Origin: Isoetes engelmannii
Lineage: Eukaryota > Streptophyta > Lycopodiopsida > Isoetales > Isoetaceae
Length of the DNA: 21,630 nt
Reading direction: 5' to 3'
NCBI GenBank assembly: GCA_011763485.2
Contig: JAANSK020266715.1
Coordinates: forward strand, 1-21,630
A program made the translations under genes and the position numbers. A model generated the notes under the pieces. That model ran no database searches, was not told the DNA's origin, and saw only the letters and a list, made by a program, of their open reading frames with translations. Position 1 is the first letter of the stretch. The number at the start of each line of letters is the position of its first letter. This document shows, in pieces, positions 8,821 to 18,248 of the stretch.

Positions 8821-8961
8821 ATATGCTGCCTTTTAAAGTCGGATGGTCATGTTCGCTATGTACAAATAGATTTTCATGGCTGCTTTCTTCTCATGGAATT
8901 TGCCTATGCAAATTCTTTTCATAACATGTTTGTATCAATATTCCCTGCAGTCCTGGTCCTG
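8821..8961. repeat. Direct repeat copy 1 (about 141 bp)
   Basis: ATATGCTGCCTTTTAAAGTC ... ATAACATGTTTGTATCA ... TTCCCTGCAGTCCTGGTCCTG is repeated at 9083-9231. Blocks of 20-30 identical bases (for example TTTTCATGGCTGCTTTCTTC) alternate with short divergent stretches. A short related piece (TTTCTGGAAGGCTGGCTC, 8797-8814, again at 8978-8995) lies just before each copy, so the duplicated unit is longer and the second copy carries about 85 extra bases. Confidence 0.8.
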
Positions 8962-9082
8962 TATTGAAGCAGCAATATTTCTGGAAAGCTGGCTTCTGGA
9001 TTTGGTCTACAAATGAATCTCGAATAGAAGTATAATTTTGCCAGCTGTATTTAGTAGATAAGCTGCCTAGTGCTCTAGTGTT

Positions 9083-9231
9083 ATATGCTTCCTTTTAAAG
9101 TCTGATGTTCATGTTAGCCATGTACAAATATATTTTCATGGCTGCTTTCTTCTCATTGAAGTAACAGGAGTTTGACTGTAAATTCTTTTGATAACATGTT
9201 TGTATCATTCTTCCCTGCAGTCCTGGTCCTG
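9083..9231. repeat. Direct repeat copy 2 (about 149 bp)
   Basis: Second copy of 8821-8961, same orientation, 262 bp downstream. Both copies end at a perfect 3'-splice-site-like TTCCCTGCAG followed by TCCTGGTCCTG. A third, shorter echo (TCCTCCTGGTATAGAAG) occurs at about 9389-9405. Bases 9240-10000 hold no assigned gene. Confidence 0.8.
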
Positions 9232-10008
9232 GTATAGAAGTATTTATACCATTGAACATAGTTATTTGGTTGTTTTGGCTGAAGTCAGTCAGCGTTCAGG
9301 TTTTCCACAAAGGAACAGGATAGTGCATATATTTTGATGATGTAAATTATTTTTCTAACATATCAAGTCCTCAACTTTCTGTGCCATGTCCTCCTGGTAT
9401 AGAAGTTGTGAAGGGCAAGTATGTAGAAGTTTTTTGCATTAATCTTTACTCCGTTGCGGGAAGTCTGAGGCATGGTTAGGCTTGATCAAGCGAAATTGCA
9501 TGTGATCATTTTTTGTTTGCTTTGATTAGTGAGCTGCTAGGCACCAATTGTAGGACTAATTGTCATGCAAAAGGAGTCCCCAAAAGTGGAACTATATTCT
9601 GAAGTCTGCTTAGGTTTCTTCTCCTTAGTATATTTGAGGAAGCGTTTCGTAATACAACTATAACTTCCACTGCCCCCTTATACACATACCCATGGATAAT
9701 CTATTTCAGGTGCCGTGGGATTATGCTGCTTGATTCGAATTCTAATGGCTCAAGTGGCAACAACATATGCGTTGAAGATATATTGAAAATCGGTATTTGC
9801 TTTCCACATTAGAGCAACCTTTATATTAAATGCATTGACATTGCGATGTGCAACCTTCCTCTTCAAAAACACCTTTGGGCCTCGTAGACCGTATGCTACA
9901 ACATTCAAGTATTCAATCTCTGACCATCCTATCTCAACTAGCATGGCATTGTACTATTTGTTGCTGTTCTTGGTGTTTTCCTTTAACCATTCTTGGGACC
10001 ATCCACCG

Positions 10009-10893
10009 AGGATAAAGCATAACACGCAGCTACAAAGTGGTAAGGGCATGAATTTATTTTTTCTGACTTAATTTGAATTTTGTCATGAGTAGGATGATTT
10101 ATTTAAGTTTCTCTCGTGCAGGAAACAGTTGAGAATTCAAGGAGAGATAAAAAAGGGAAAGCCTGTATCTTTAGACTGCAGAAGATGTTGTTTGAGCTCC
10201 TTTTGCCCATGGCATGTATTAGAGGTATCAATGCACTGGACTTGCATAGCACACTGCAAAAGTAAGTTTTACAATGCTGATGCTATGCGATAATATAGGT
10301 CTATGGAGCATTGGAAGAACCAAAAACAACATAATAAAAGCAAGTTGTTTATACGTTGCAATCGCACTGTGTTTCAAAAGACTTTGTCAACCAATAATGA
10401 GAACTAGTTCATTAGGTCCCATAGCACTTAGATCCATGTTGCTGTTTTTACACATATATATAAGAATAGTCCGGGAGTGACAACGAGGCTACTAAAGGAT
10501 TTGGTCCCCTGCTCCAAGGCCATCTTGTGCAAGTGATTAGGTTTATAACTAAAGCTTATTTTAAGATGATTCTTGAGACTGGTTATTTCACTTGCAAGTC
10601 ATTGTACCCCTTGATCGTAGGTTATATTCACTTTATAATGTCCTTATGATTGCTGAAGAAATACAAACTGGAACTGAACAAACTGGGAAGCTTTTGGCAT
10701 GTGGTTGGGAGGAGGCGCGGCCAGACATTGTGGTTACTAATTCTTGATGTTCTGCATTTTTGTTTGTCAATTGTATTGCACAATGCTTGGCTCATGTGGA
10801 ACATTCAGATATTGGGAAAAGCCTTAGGAGGAGGTGTGTTACCAATGATTGCTGACAAAAATATTATGCTATATATTTGGCCTGAAGAACATG
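10009..10893 (+). pseudogene. Ornithine aminotransferase (OAT) gene relic, introns retained
   Basis: Five exon-like pieces match ornithine delta-aminotransferase, a mitochondrial PLP enzyme that converts ornithine and 2-oxoglutarate to glutamate-5-semialdehyde. (1) The stretch ending at 10039 resembles MNTGAEAV and is followed by GTAAG. (2) After CTCGTGCAG, 10122-10261 keeps ET...RR...DKKG and a decayed CHGRT...VSM region, ending in GTAAGT. (3) About 10478-10535 reads DNEATKGFGPLLQGHL. (4) 10621-10732 is open for 37 codons: LYSLYNVLMIAEEIQTG ... TGKLLACGWEEARPDIV. (5) 10809-10893 reads ILGKALGGGVLP ... IADKNIMLYIWPEEHG, then GTAGGT. Introns with GT/AG ends separate them. The PLP lysine of GKAL is kept, but the PLP-nitrogen aspartate of the usual ADEIQTG is glutamate here, three residues of the VSAVLADK region are lost, about 45 residues are missing between pieces 3 and 4, and no N- or C-terminal exons were found. 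It is best read as a pseudogene of a duplicated genomic copy. Confidence 0.75.
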
Positions 10894-13070
10894 GTAGGTT
10901 TGTTGTGATTCTACGTGTTGAATTGTGGGGAAAAGATGGTGCTCAGAGTGTACTGTTTCCAGTCTCTCTATTAGTTCTTGTTACAAAAGAAACATGGTTA
11001 TGCACCACTTCCTTTGCTATTTCTATCTGCAACCAAGGGTGGATGCAATACGTAACATGGATATGCTTTGGTATGTCTCTTTGAATACATAAGCATAATT
11101 TAGTTTATTGATTGAGCAAATTCTTTTTGAGATTCTGTCATGGTGGAGCTATTGGCTCTCACGAGCGGTTCTAAGAGGAATTGTAAAGAGGATTTGGCTC
11201 TGCCCTTTCACTTGATAGCTTTAGGGGACAAGATGGTTAAGTCAAGCCATGGTTATTTTGTTTCTAACTTTCCTAGAGTTTCTGCTTGTAAGTTCGTTCT
11301 GGCAGTAATGGGGGAGGTTAAGCTCCTCTTCATTTATGCTGCAAGAGAATTGTGAGGTTAGAGCTTTGTTTTCTAGCACACATTGAATATTTAAAGTTTA
11401 GATTCTCAAACTAAAATTTCTGGGACTCCAAGAAGAAACAGCAATGTCGAGAATCAGCCTGCAGTTACCTTTTGGTAGCCTGGAGTCAAAATAAGGTAAC
11501 GACTACCATTTCTTGCATACATTTCTTCCATTTTTATGTGCCTTTGAATCAACTCTTCAGAATTATCCCCCAGTTGGATCACATTTTAAGAAACCCAATA
11601 AAGGGTCAAATATGGAGCTTGGCTTTTGGTTTTTGATTTTTGAGATAAGGTGGGCTGTTCTTGATCAAATGTGGGGAATATGACAGTAAGATGATTCAGG
11701 AGCTTAAAATATTTGACACCCTAGATCCAGGAGCACCCTAGATCAGGAGCTTAAAATATCTGGGACCCTAGACATTTTAGCGCAGAGAGGTAGTTGCATT
11801 TCCAAAAGCAATGTGCGCTGAATTTTAGATTGTACATGCTGTCCAAAAAGGAATGACCTGGAATGCAGCAGGAGAATGGTTCTGAACTCGCTCATTCAAA
11901 CAGAGTTTTGGTTCATTATGCAATTTGGCATTTTGCATCTTCAAGTTGTTGGGTTGAAGCCAACCAAGGGTTTGACAAAGCTTCCTTGCCTACTGTATAC
12001 ACATGGAGTTGCAGTTATTTTAGGACAGACAATGAGTTGAGATGGCAATCAAATATATACAAGGTCTGCATCGACTTAATAACAACGCAACCTATATTTC
12101 TGTAACTGCCATAATCATGCTCTCATAGTCAAATTCGAACAGACACCTTTATATAAGCTTGCATTAACTTGCATGTTAGAAGTTTTTGTTCCTCAAGTTT
12201 TGGTGAAGTATACTGAGATAGGAGGTGCTCAAACAAAGAGACATGGGAACTGCTAGAAGGGTTTCCCACTTGGCATAAGCTGCTCCATTATGCACTATAA
12301 TGTGCATCTAGAAGAGCATATGTTTTTGCACAGTTTGGAGTTTTGAATTGCAAAGGTTTTTTTACATAGAAAACGGAATTGTTGTTCATTCTAACATCTC
12401 AAGTTCTGAGTCTCTCTTCACTGGAATGTTGCTTATATGTATAAAGGATATACGAAGTATAAAAGATACATGAAAACAAGGATTTGCAAAAGTTAGTTTC
12501 TTTTTACAGTAGCACTTTTGTTGGGTTTTTGCAAGATTTTCGTGTACATGAATGGCTTTTGTGATGATGGCTACATGCAATGGCATTCCCAATCTGGATG
12601 CCCTTTGTAATTTTGTGTCATTTAACTTTCTTTATAGGTGAAATAGAATGGGTTTTAGAAATGCTTTTTGTAGAATGCCATAGCTTTGTCCATCTATTAT
12701 GTTGTGATTTAAGATTTGTGGACATTTTGTGCATTTCGTTTGCCACTTCCACGACATGGCAACCCACAGTATGTTTGCACCTTATTTTTTCTTAGTAGAG
12801 TTGCCTAACCTCCCCACAACAATTCCTACACTTTTAGCCTATTCACGTGACATGACACATCAACCAAAATTGATGAGCACCTTTAGATTTTTAATTTTCT
12901 TTTAATTTTCTATATCAATGGTCATGGAAATTAGAAATTCCCTGCAGAGTTTGACGCCCCCTTCTTGATTTTGAATGTTGAATCTGCCTTAGCGTTTTCC
13001 AGTTTTTCGTACCAAGTGTTGTGCATGCTTTTGCAACGAGACTTCTTTTTTATCTCTGTTTTCTAAGCAG
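10894..13070. other. Intergenic DNA downstream of the OAT relic
   Basis: No further OAT exons or other gene could be supported. Frames at 11140-11355 and 11863-12105 are open but without recognisable content. The stretch is T-rich on the plus strand, with several intron-like pyrimidine tracts, so it may be intron or old 3' flank of the same decayed locus. The short tandem duplication at 11696-11772 is listed separately. Confidence 0.4.
11696..11772. repeat. 47-bp tandem duplication
   Basis: TCAGGAGCTTAAAATAT-TGA/GGGACCCTAGA occurs at 11696 and again at 11743, with an internal echo AGGAGCACCCTAGATC between. It is a small local duplication. Confidence 0.7.
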
Positions 13071-13244
13071 AAGTTAAAAAATTGTGTTGGGCACCTTAAC
13101 CTTGCTCAGCAAGCATGGAGCATTAATCCGAATAACCCATCATCGTCATTCACAGTTGGATATGTCTGTGTGCCTCTCATGCCTAGAAGGATAGTTGTGT
13201 TGATAAATAATGTCACTGTAGCTTCTGTTCCAAGACCATTCTGA
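13071..13244 (+). other. Orphan terminal-exon candidate, unknown product
   Basis: Directly after a good 3' splice site (pyrimidine tract, TTTTCTAAGCAG) there are 57 open codons ending in TGA at 13242. The frame reads KLKNCVGHLNLAQQAW ... SFTVGYVCVPLMPRR ... VASVPRPF. Composition is protein-like (alternating hydrophobic strands, few rare residues), but I recognise no family. It could be the last exon of a gene whose other exons are decayed or outside recognition, or chance. Confidence 0.3.
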
Positions 13245-13434
13245 AGTGGTTATTGAACGCACAAATCAATGGGTCAATGTATGAGCACACCACAGCTAAA
13301 AATGATATCTCGACAATTATTCCATCAGAAAAATAAAGATGATTTAGATATGCAGGAGCAGGCAAAATCGACATGTTCTTTGTGACAGCTCCTTTCGAAG
13401 CTAGACGTCCTTTCTATATATGCATTAAAATGAA

Positions 13435-13447
13435 CACGTGACGTGGC
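13435..13447. promoter_or_regulatory. Overlapping G-box/ABRE cluster CACGTGACGTGGC
   Basis: A perfect CACGTG (13435-13440) is joined to ACGTGGC (13441-13447), a strong plant bZIP-type composite. It sits about 70-80 bp upstream of a TATA-like ACTATATAGC (13517-13526) on the plus strand. It may belong to the terminal repeat of the gypsy fossil to its right or to an independent promoter. No downstream gene is evident on the plus strand. Confidence 0.4.
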
Positions 13448-13555
13448 AAGCTATCTCTCCATCCAACCACGGGCTCACAGCTAAAACACAACTGTCCTTG
13501 AGCTCTCCCCCGAGCAACTATATAGCTTGCACACCCTTTGTCCTAAAGGGTCGTA

Positions 13556-13646
13556 TCCCCCTTTGGACGAAAGGCCCAAGGTCCATGATCCCCCTTTGGC
13601 ACAAAGGCCCAAAGGTCCATGTGGCTCGAAAAGGCCCAAGGCCTTT
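13556..13646. repeat. 33-bp tandem repeat (AAGGCCCAAGGTCCATG)
   Basis: TCCCCCTTTGG-C-AAAGGCCCAA-GGTCCATG occurs at 13556-13588 and 13589-13622. A partial third unit (AAAAGGCCCAAGGCC) follows to about 13646. The location next to the gypsy fossil fits a regulatory repeat in a terminal-repeat U3 region, but that is inference. Confidence 0.7.
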
Positions 13647-14506
13647 GCCACGTCTTTGGTATATTGCATTTCCTCCCTTTTGATATTGCAGCAGTCCTCT
13701 GCCGCAATAGGGTTCTTTAAACGCTTTTTGCCATTCGAGCATAATCTTTCCTTGGCTCTCTTTTAGCCGACTAGTAGAAGTCTGTTCTTAGGCATCTTTT
13801 TGTCCCTCAGCTCCCCTTTCGAAGGATATCTGCATAAAAGGGGTTCTAGCTAGGGGTTCTAGCAAACTTTACCGAATATTGTCTTGAACCACTAGTGGAT
13901 TTTTCTTCCAAAATTATTTACCGATTCTAGAACTTTGGAAATACCAATCAATTCTAGCTCACCTAACCTCTCAATGGGAGGTAAGTCCTTACCTTGATAA
14001 GCTTTTAGGACTAAGACATTCACTATGTCATAAACTTCCTAACATTGAGGCAATCCTAATAGATAAGCACTCTCATTGACCACTTATAACTTGAGCTGGT
14101 CCATGGCAATGGGATGACAACTTAAGACCTTTCTTGCGCGCATCTTTCTTAAAGCGTATTTTATGGATACTTATCCATACCCAATCTCCTTCCTTAAAAA
14201 AACCATTCGCAGCCACAACTTAGATGATGTATTGGCAAAAGAAGCCTGAGCATCTCGAATACGAATCTGAAGCAAGCAAGTCTATGAGATCCTTATGCTC
14301 AATAACTAAATCATCAGCAGTTGGAACATCCTTAAACACTCAAAAGAGTGGCTTCCGTACAGACTGACCATAGATCCTCTGAACATGGATCACCTTTATG
14401 GTAGACTGATAGGTGTTATTGTATACAAATTCTATGGACCTGATGGTCTAACAGGCGTGATTCAATACAATTACAATTACAATTACAAATTCAGCTATAG
14501 GCAAAT

Positions 14507-14781
14507 GGGTAAAAGCATGTTAGGGTGTACCTTAAAAACTACTACTTAGGGAATTTGAGTACTGCATTTTGCAAGGTACCTAATCAATATTAAAAGTACC
14601 TAAGCCCTATTTAATGTTCAAAATTTTTGCCCTATGTATGGAAGTGGTAGAAGGAGGATCTCCAAAGGAACTTTTCATGTCAATCCTTGTCATGAAGAAG
14701 AAGTTATTGCATCATATATGAGGTACCCAGAGTACTTTGGGTAATGTCCCAAAAGTAGTACACCCTAACATGCTTTCACCC
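14507..14781. mobile_element. 275-bp MITE (DNA transposon derivative) inside the gypsy fossil
   Basis: The ends GGGTAAAAGCATGTTAGGGT and ACCCTAACATGCTTTCACCC are inverted repeats of about 24 bp with one mismatch (T against C in GGGTAAAAG/GGGTGAAAG). Weaker subterminal inverted similarity (GTACC, GAGTACT, GGTACCT motifs) extends to about 70 bp. The element is flanked by AAAT on both sides (14503-14506 and 14782-14785), a possible 4-bp target-site duplication. There is no coding capacity. The superfamily is not certain: the termini are not a clean fit to hAT, CACTA or Harbinger rules. Confidence 0.8.
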
Positions 14782-16145
14782 AAATACTCTTCCCAATGAC
14801 CTTGATGTTAATTGACAAACTCTCTTAAGATGGAACAGATAATTTTGTTAACCACCTCAGATTGAACATCTGTTTCTGGGTGAAAAACAGTGGAAAACCT
14901 TAATTCAGTTCCCAATTGCATGAATAACGCCTTCTAGAATTTACTTGTAACTTTGTATCACGTTCAGAGATAATAACCTTAGGCAACCCATGTAGCCTGA
15001 ATATCTCTTTGATAAAAAGTGTAGCGGTACTATAAGCTGTTAACTTATTGGAACAAGGAATAAAATGTGCATACTTAGTTAAACAATCCACAACTATTCA
15101 AAACAGTATTCTTGCGAGGATTTGTGGGAAGACCAACAATAAAGTCCATAGTGATTTGCTCCCACTTTGTTTCTGGAATAGGTAAGGATAAAATAACACC
15201 GTACGAATAGATAAAGGAACACCGTATAAAGGAACACCATAAGGTTTCTTGTTCGCTTTCTTCATTCTTTGGCAAGTCATAGCAAAGTAGAGTCCAATCC
15301 TTGCCAAAGTCGCCCCCACGCCATGATGTCCAGCAGTAGATGCATCATGGACCTCTCTAAGAATAACTTGGTATGAAGTTACAAATAATGCATAGCTTTG
15401 GACCTTTGTATAAGAACCCATTAACGATCTTATATCCATAAACATTGCCACTTTGAGCCAATAACCAAATATTCTTATAATCATGGTCAGTGGCATACAA
15501 CGACTTCATTTCGTCCAAATGGCTGGATTGTATCAGAACGATAGTCCATGGAAGAATCATATTGTTGCATAAAAGCAACCCATTTCAATTGTCTTTCCGA
15601 TAATGTGTTTAATGCTTTGGTGGGCCGTCAAAATATGAATTGTTGACCCTAATAGATAGTGTCGCCACACTTTTAAAGCTTGAATCACCACCATTCTTTA
15701 TCATATCACTATAGCTACTTTTTGAGTCAGAACACTTCCAACTTCCATGAGCAATTGGATGACCATCCTGCATCAAATTGCACCCAAAGTTGTACCACTT
15801 GCATGAAGACATAACAAGTAAGGTAGCCCAAACTTTGGCAAACGCAGAATGGGAGAATTAACCATGCCATCATTTAGTACAATTCCATTGGAAAAAAGCA
15901 TCTTTGCGAAGCAACAAATAAAGATTTGAAGTTAAACGAGCAAAATTTTGTACAAACTTCCTATAGTAGCTGCATCCAGCATCCGAAGCAGGTACTAGCC
16001 AATCCACAATTGCTTGTACCTTACTGGGATCCACTTTCAGACCCTCAGTGCAAACAATACGACCCAAATGACAACATAAGCACCATGAACATCTTCAAAC
16101 ATTCGCCCCAGATGGCGCATTTGTAAGTCCAAATGGTACATCTGG

Positions 16146-17340
16146 AGGTCCAAAAGGCTCTCACCAGTACCAAAGTACATCTCCCATTATCAGTCATCTT
16201 CCAGCTTCTAAAAGTTCCACAACTTCAACTCACCTCTTTTCCTGCTGAGCTCATCCATACATTCCAACGCACTAAAATCACTACCAGTCTCTCCACGCTC
16301 CATTCCATTTGTCCTATTTTTCCATTTTCCAGTCCACTCCGGATTGTACTGATGGGAGCCGTGGGAACGACTACCCCAATGATGGATGCCTATGTTGGTT
16401 CGCATCGGATAAAGCAAGTGCAAATTGATGGGGGTAGTGCGGTCAATCTGATAACTGATCGATTGAAAAGGCGCCTGGGTCTGCAGTTCTTGCAGTCACT
16501 TGCATATGATATCAAATTGGCTAATGGTACCATTGCTAGTCCATAGGGCATAGCCAAAAACATCGAGCTTCATATAGGCGAGATAAAGTTCACACTCGAC
16601 TTTGGGGTATTGCAGCCTGAGCAGGACCCCCCGAGATTACGAGATGCTAGTTGGTCGACCTTTTATTCGTTAAGCTGGAGGACAACACAATTGGCAAAAG
16701 GATGTCCTGGAAACTTCTGATGCTCGATACATGGCCACGCTAGATCTCACGATGGGCAAAATCATTTCTGTGGAGCACAAAGAAGCCCACTTTTCTAATA
16801 GCGATCCCGAAAGTGACACGGCTATGGTTGCTCCATTCAATCACCACCTCTGCTTCTGATCTATGGGAGAACAATGATCTCTATAATGATGAGGCTCTGG
16901 CTGCTCTTTTTAATCCTCAGCTCCATAGTTTTTACCACGTTGATATCATCCCATTCACTTCTGCTTTCAACCCTGATGTCCCCGATCTGTCATCTGCTTC
17001 TTCTTCATCTTTTTCCCTTTCAGATCATCTCTGTGATGCTTCACCTGTTGATTTGCGTTCTGCTTCTACTGGCCATGTTATTCATGTTGTTGAGAACAAT
17101 GACCAGCTTCAATTATCATTATTCCTACCCCTCTGCTCCTGCTTTCCCTACTTCACCTGAGTTCACTACAGATTATGTTGATTTTATGACAAATGATTCA
17201 GTTACATCTTCTGCAACCATCTTAGCTTCTTCATTTGCTACATTGCCATCTTCATCTTCCACTCCTCACCCGATCTTCACTCCACCACCACTTTGTCATC
17301 TCCACTCCACTATTTTTTACCACCTCCTCTATTGATCCAC
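16146..17340 (+). mobile_element. Retropepsin-bearing retroelement fragment (fossil)
   Basis: A plus-strand protease-like region with IDGGSAVNLI (about 16416-16445), the plant retroelement variant of the aspartic protease D-T/S-G motif, followed by LGLQFLQ and LANGTIASP segments and VLQPEQDPP further on. This arrangement is typical of the gag/protease part of Ty3/gypsy-type elements. Downstream, at about 16860-17160, lies an acidic, Ser-rich segment of unknown role. No reverse transcriptase follows. It runs opposite to the gypsy element on its left, so it is a separate insertion. Broken in several places. Confidence 0.6.
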
Positions 17341-17462
17341 TTCATCTCACCCTACTGATCATTTTCACGATCATAAACCCATATTTCATGCCACTTCCTT
17401 TTGTTTGTACATATTCCTCTTTTATTGGTTTTGCGATTGAAGTTATATCGACAACGTTTATT

Positions 17463-17936
17463 TTGTTCCAGTTTGTTACACGATTAGTTCCACATTTTCT
17501 CACACGATTTTTTGCACGATGTCACACACGCATTTTTCATCACAATTTCCCCCACGACTTCATACATGATTTTTTCACGATTCCTTACACGACCACCTTC
17601 ACGATTTTTCATCCGCACTTTTCCACCTGCTTTCATACACGCCCATGATTTCACGTACGCTTCCCTTCACGATTCCTTGTACGCTTTCTTCCTCCATAGT
17701 ACTACACACTCATGCACGCTCTCACCCACACGACATCTTTCATGATTTCCTACACGACAATTTTGTTTCTGGTTTTCTTCATGGTTATTTTACAAGATTT
17801 TACACATGACATCTTCCACAATTTTCTGCATGACATTTTGCATGATTTTGGTCATGACTTCCTACACGACTATTTTTACACGATCTTCTACATGATCTTC
17901 TACACGATTTTCTACACGACTCTTTTCACGATCGGG
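17463..17936. repeat. Degenerate CACGAT-rich array (left)
   Basis: About 470 bp of imperfect 10-15-base units around TTCTACACGATTTTC. CACGA occurs more than a dozen times, with variants CATGA, CACGC and CACAA. The units vary too much for a clean satellite, yet the spacing of the ACACGA/TCACGA cores is far from random. The plus strand is strongly T/C-rich. No coding role is likely, although frames stay open because the array lacks stop triplets in some phases. Confidence 0.7.
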
Positions 17937-17947
17937 TGCCTAGTTGC

Positions 17948-17955
17948 TGACGTCA
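17948..17955. promoter_or_regulatory. Palindromic TGACGTCA (CRE/C-box-like) site
   Basis: A perfect 8-bp palindrome bound by plant bZIP proteins of the TGA/as-1 type, 184 bp upstream of the TATA box at 18132. A further ACGT core (GACGTG) occurs near 18053. Together with the TATA box this gives a plausible promoter for the ORF block that starts at 18249. Confidence 0.4.
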
Positions 17956-18131
17956 CCACTGCCATATCACAATTTTTCTTTCCCCCCTTATATTTGTTTC
18001 CTGTCATTTCCACCACCTCAGCCGCCCATTTATTTTCATCATCACCCCTATTCGACGTGTCCCCAACCGCCTCTTGCCACCTCAGCTTTCGTATGGACAA
18101 CCACTCCTCGTCAATGTGCCTCTTCGTCTGA

Positions 18132-18139
18132 TATAAATA
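18132..18139 (+). promoter_or_regulatory. TATA box (TATAAATA)
   Basis: TATAAATACC lies 117 bp upstream of ATG 18249, in a pyrimidine-rich leader. The spacing suits a transcript starting near 18165 with a leader of about 85 bases. This leaves no room for a full terminal-repeat end and primer site before the ORF, so it looks like an ordinary internal promoter rather than an LTR promoter. Confidence 0.5.
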
Positions 18140-18248
18140 CCGCCCTTAGGGATTTTTCTTTCCACTACATTCTTGCGCCTCCTTCATATCGTTTGTCTTC
18201 TTTCCGTTAATCTCTCGCTTCCGCTCCTTGCTCAATCTGATCCTTCCT

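Larger units (their letters stand above)
13400..16145 (-). mobile_element. Ty3/gypsy LTR retroelement fossil (chromovirus-like pol)
   Basis: On the minus strand, in pol order: an RT palm segment with the PFGLTNAP motif near 16140 and GLKVDPSKVQAI near 16010; an RNase H segment (LMQDGHPIAHGSWK near 15760); the integrase zinc-binding region (VHDASTAGHHG near 15350); the integrase core (WEQITMDFIVGLP near 15160 and LTKYAHFIP near 15070); and an integrase C-terminal GDWVWISI segment near 14180. Protease, gag and the 5' part are absent, so it is truncated at about 16145. The end near 13.4-13.85 kb is probably terminal repeat, but its borders are not certain. The element is old and broken in many places (well over ten), and a MITE lies inside it. 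Confidence 0.8.

Noticed and set aside
11940-11990. Possible OAT C-terminal exon (GGGTTGAAGCCAACCAAGG resembling the GVLAKPT segment)
   Set aside because: The match is short, needs a gap and is not flanked by matching codons or splice sites, so it was not added to the OAT relic.
13382-13828. Pair CAGCTCCTTTCGAAG (13387) and CAGCTCCCCTTTCGAAG (13808) as terminal-repeat borders of the gypsy fossil
   Set aside because: Only about 15 bases match and the sequences beyond them differ, so it is not enough to set LTR ends.
17463-17936. CRISPR array or true satellite
   Set aside because: Units are irregular in length and sequence, with no constant repeat and spacer pattern, and the genome is eukaryotic.
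17235-18131. Long plus-strand frames rich in Phe, His, Thr and Asp
   Set aside because: They are read from the CACGAT-rich degenerate array and its T/C-rich flank; openness follows from composition, not coding.
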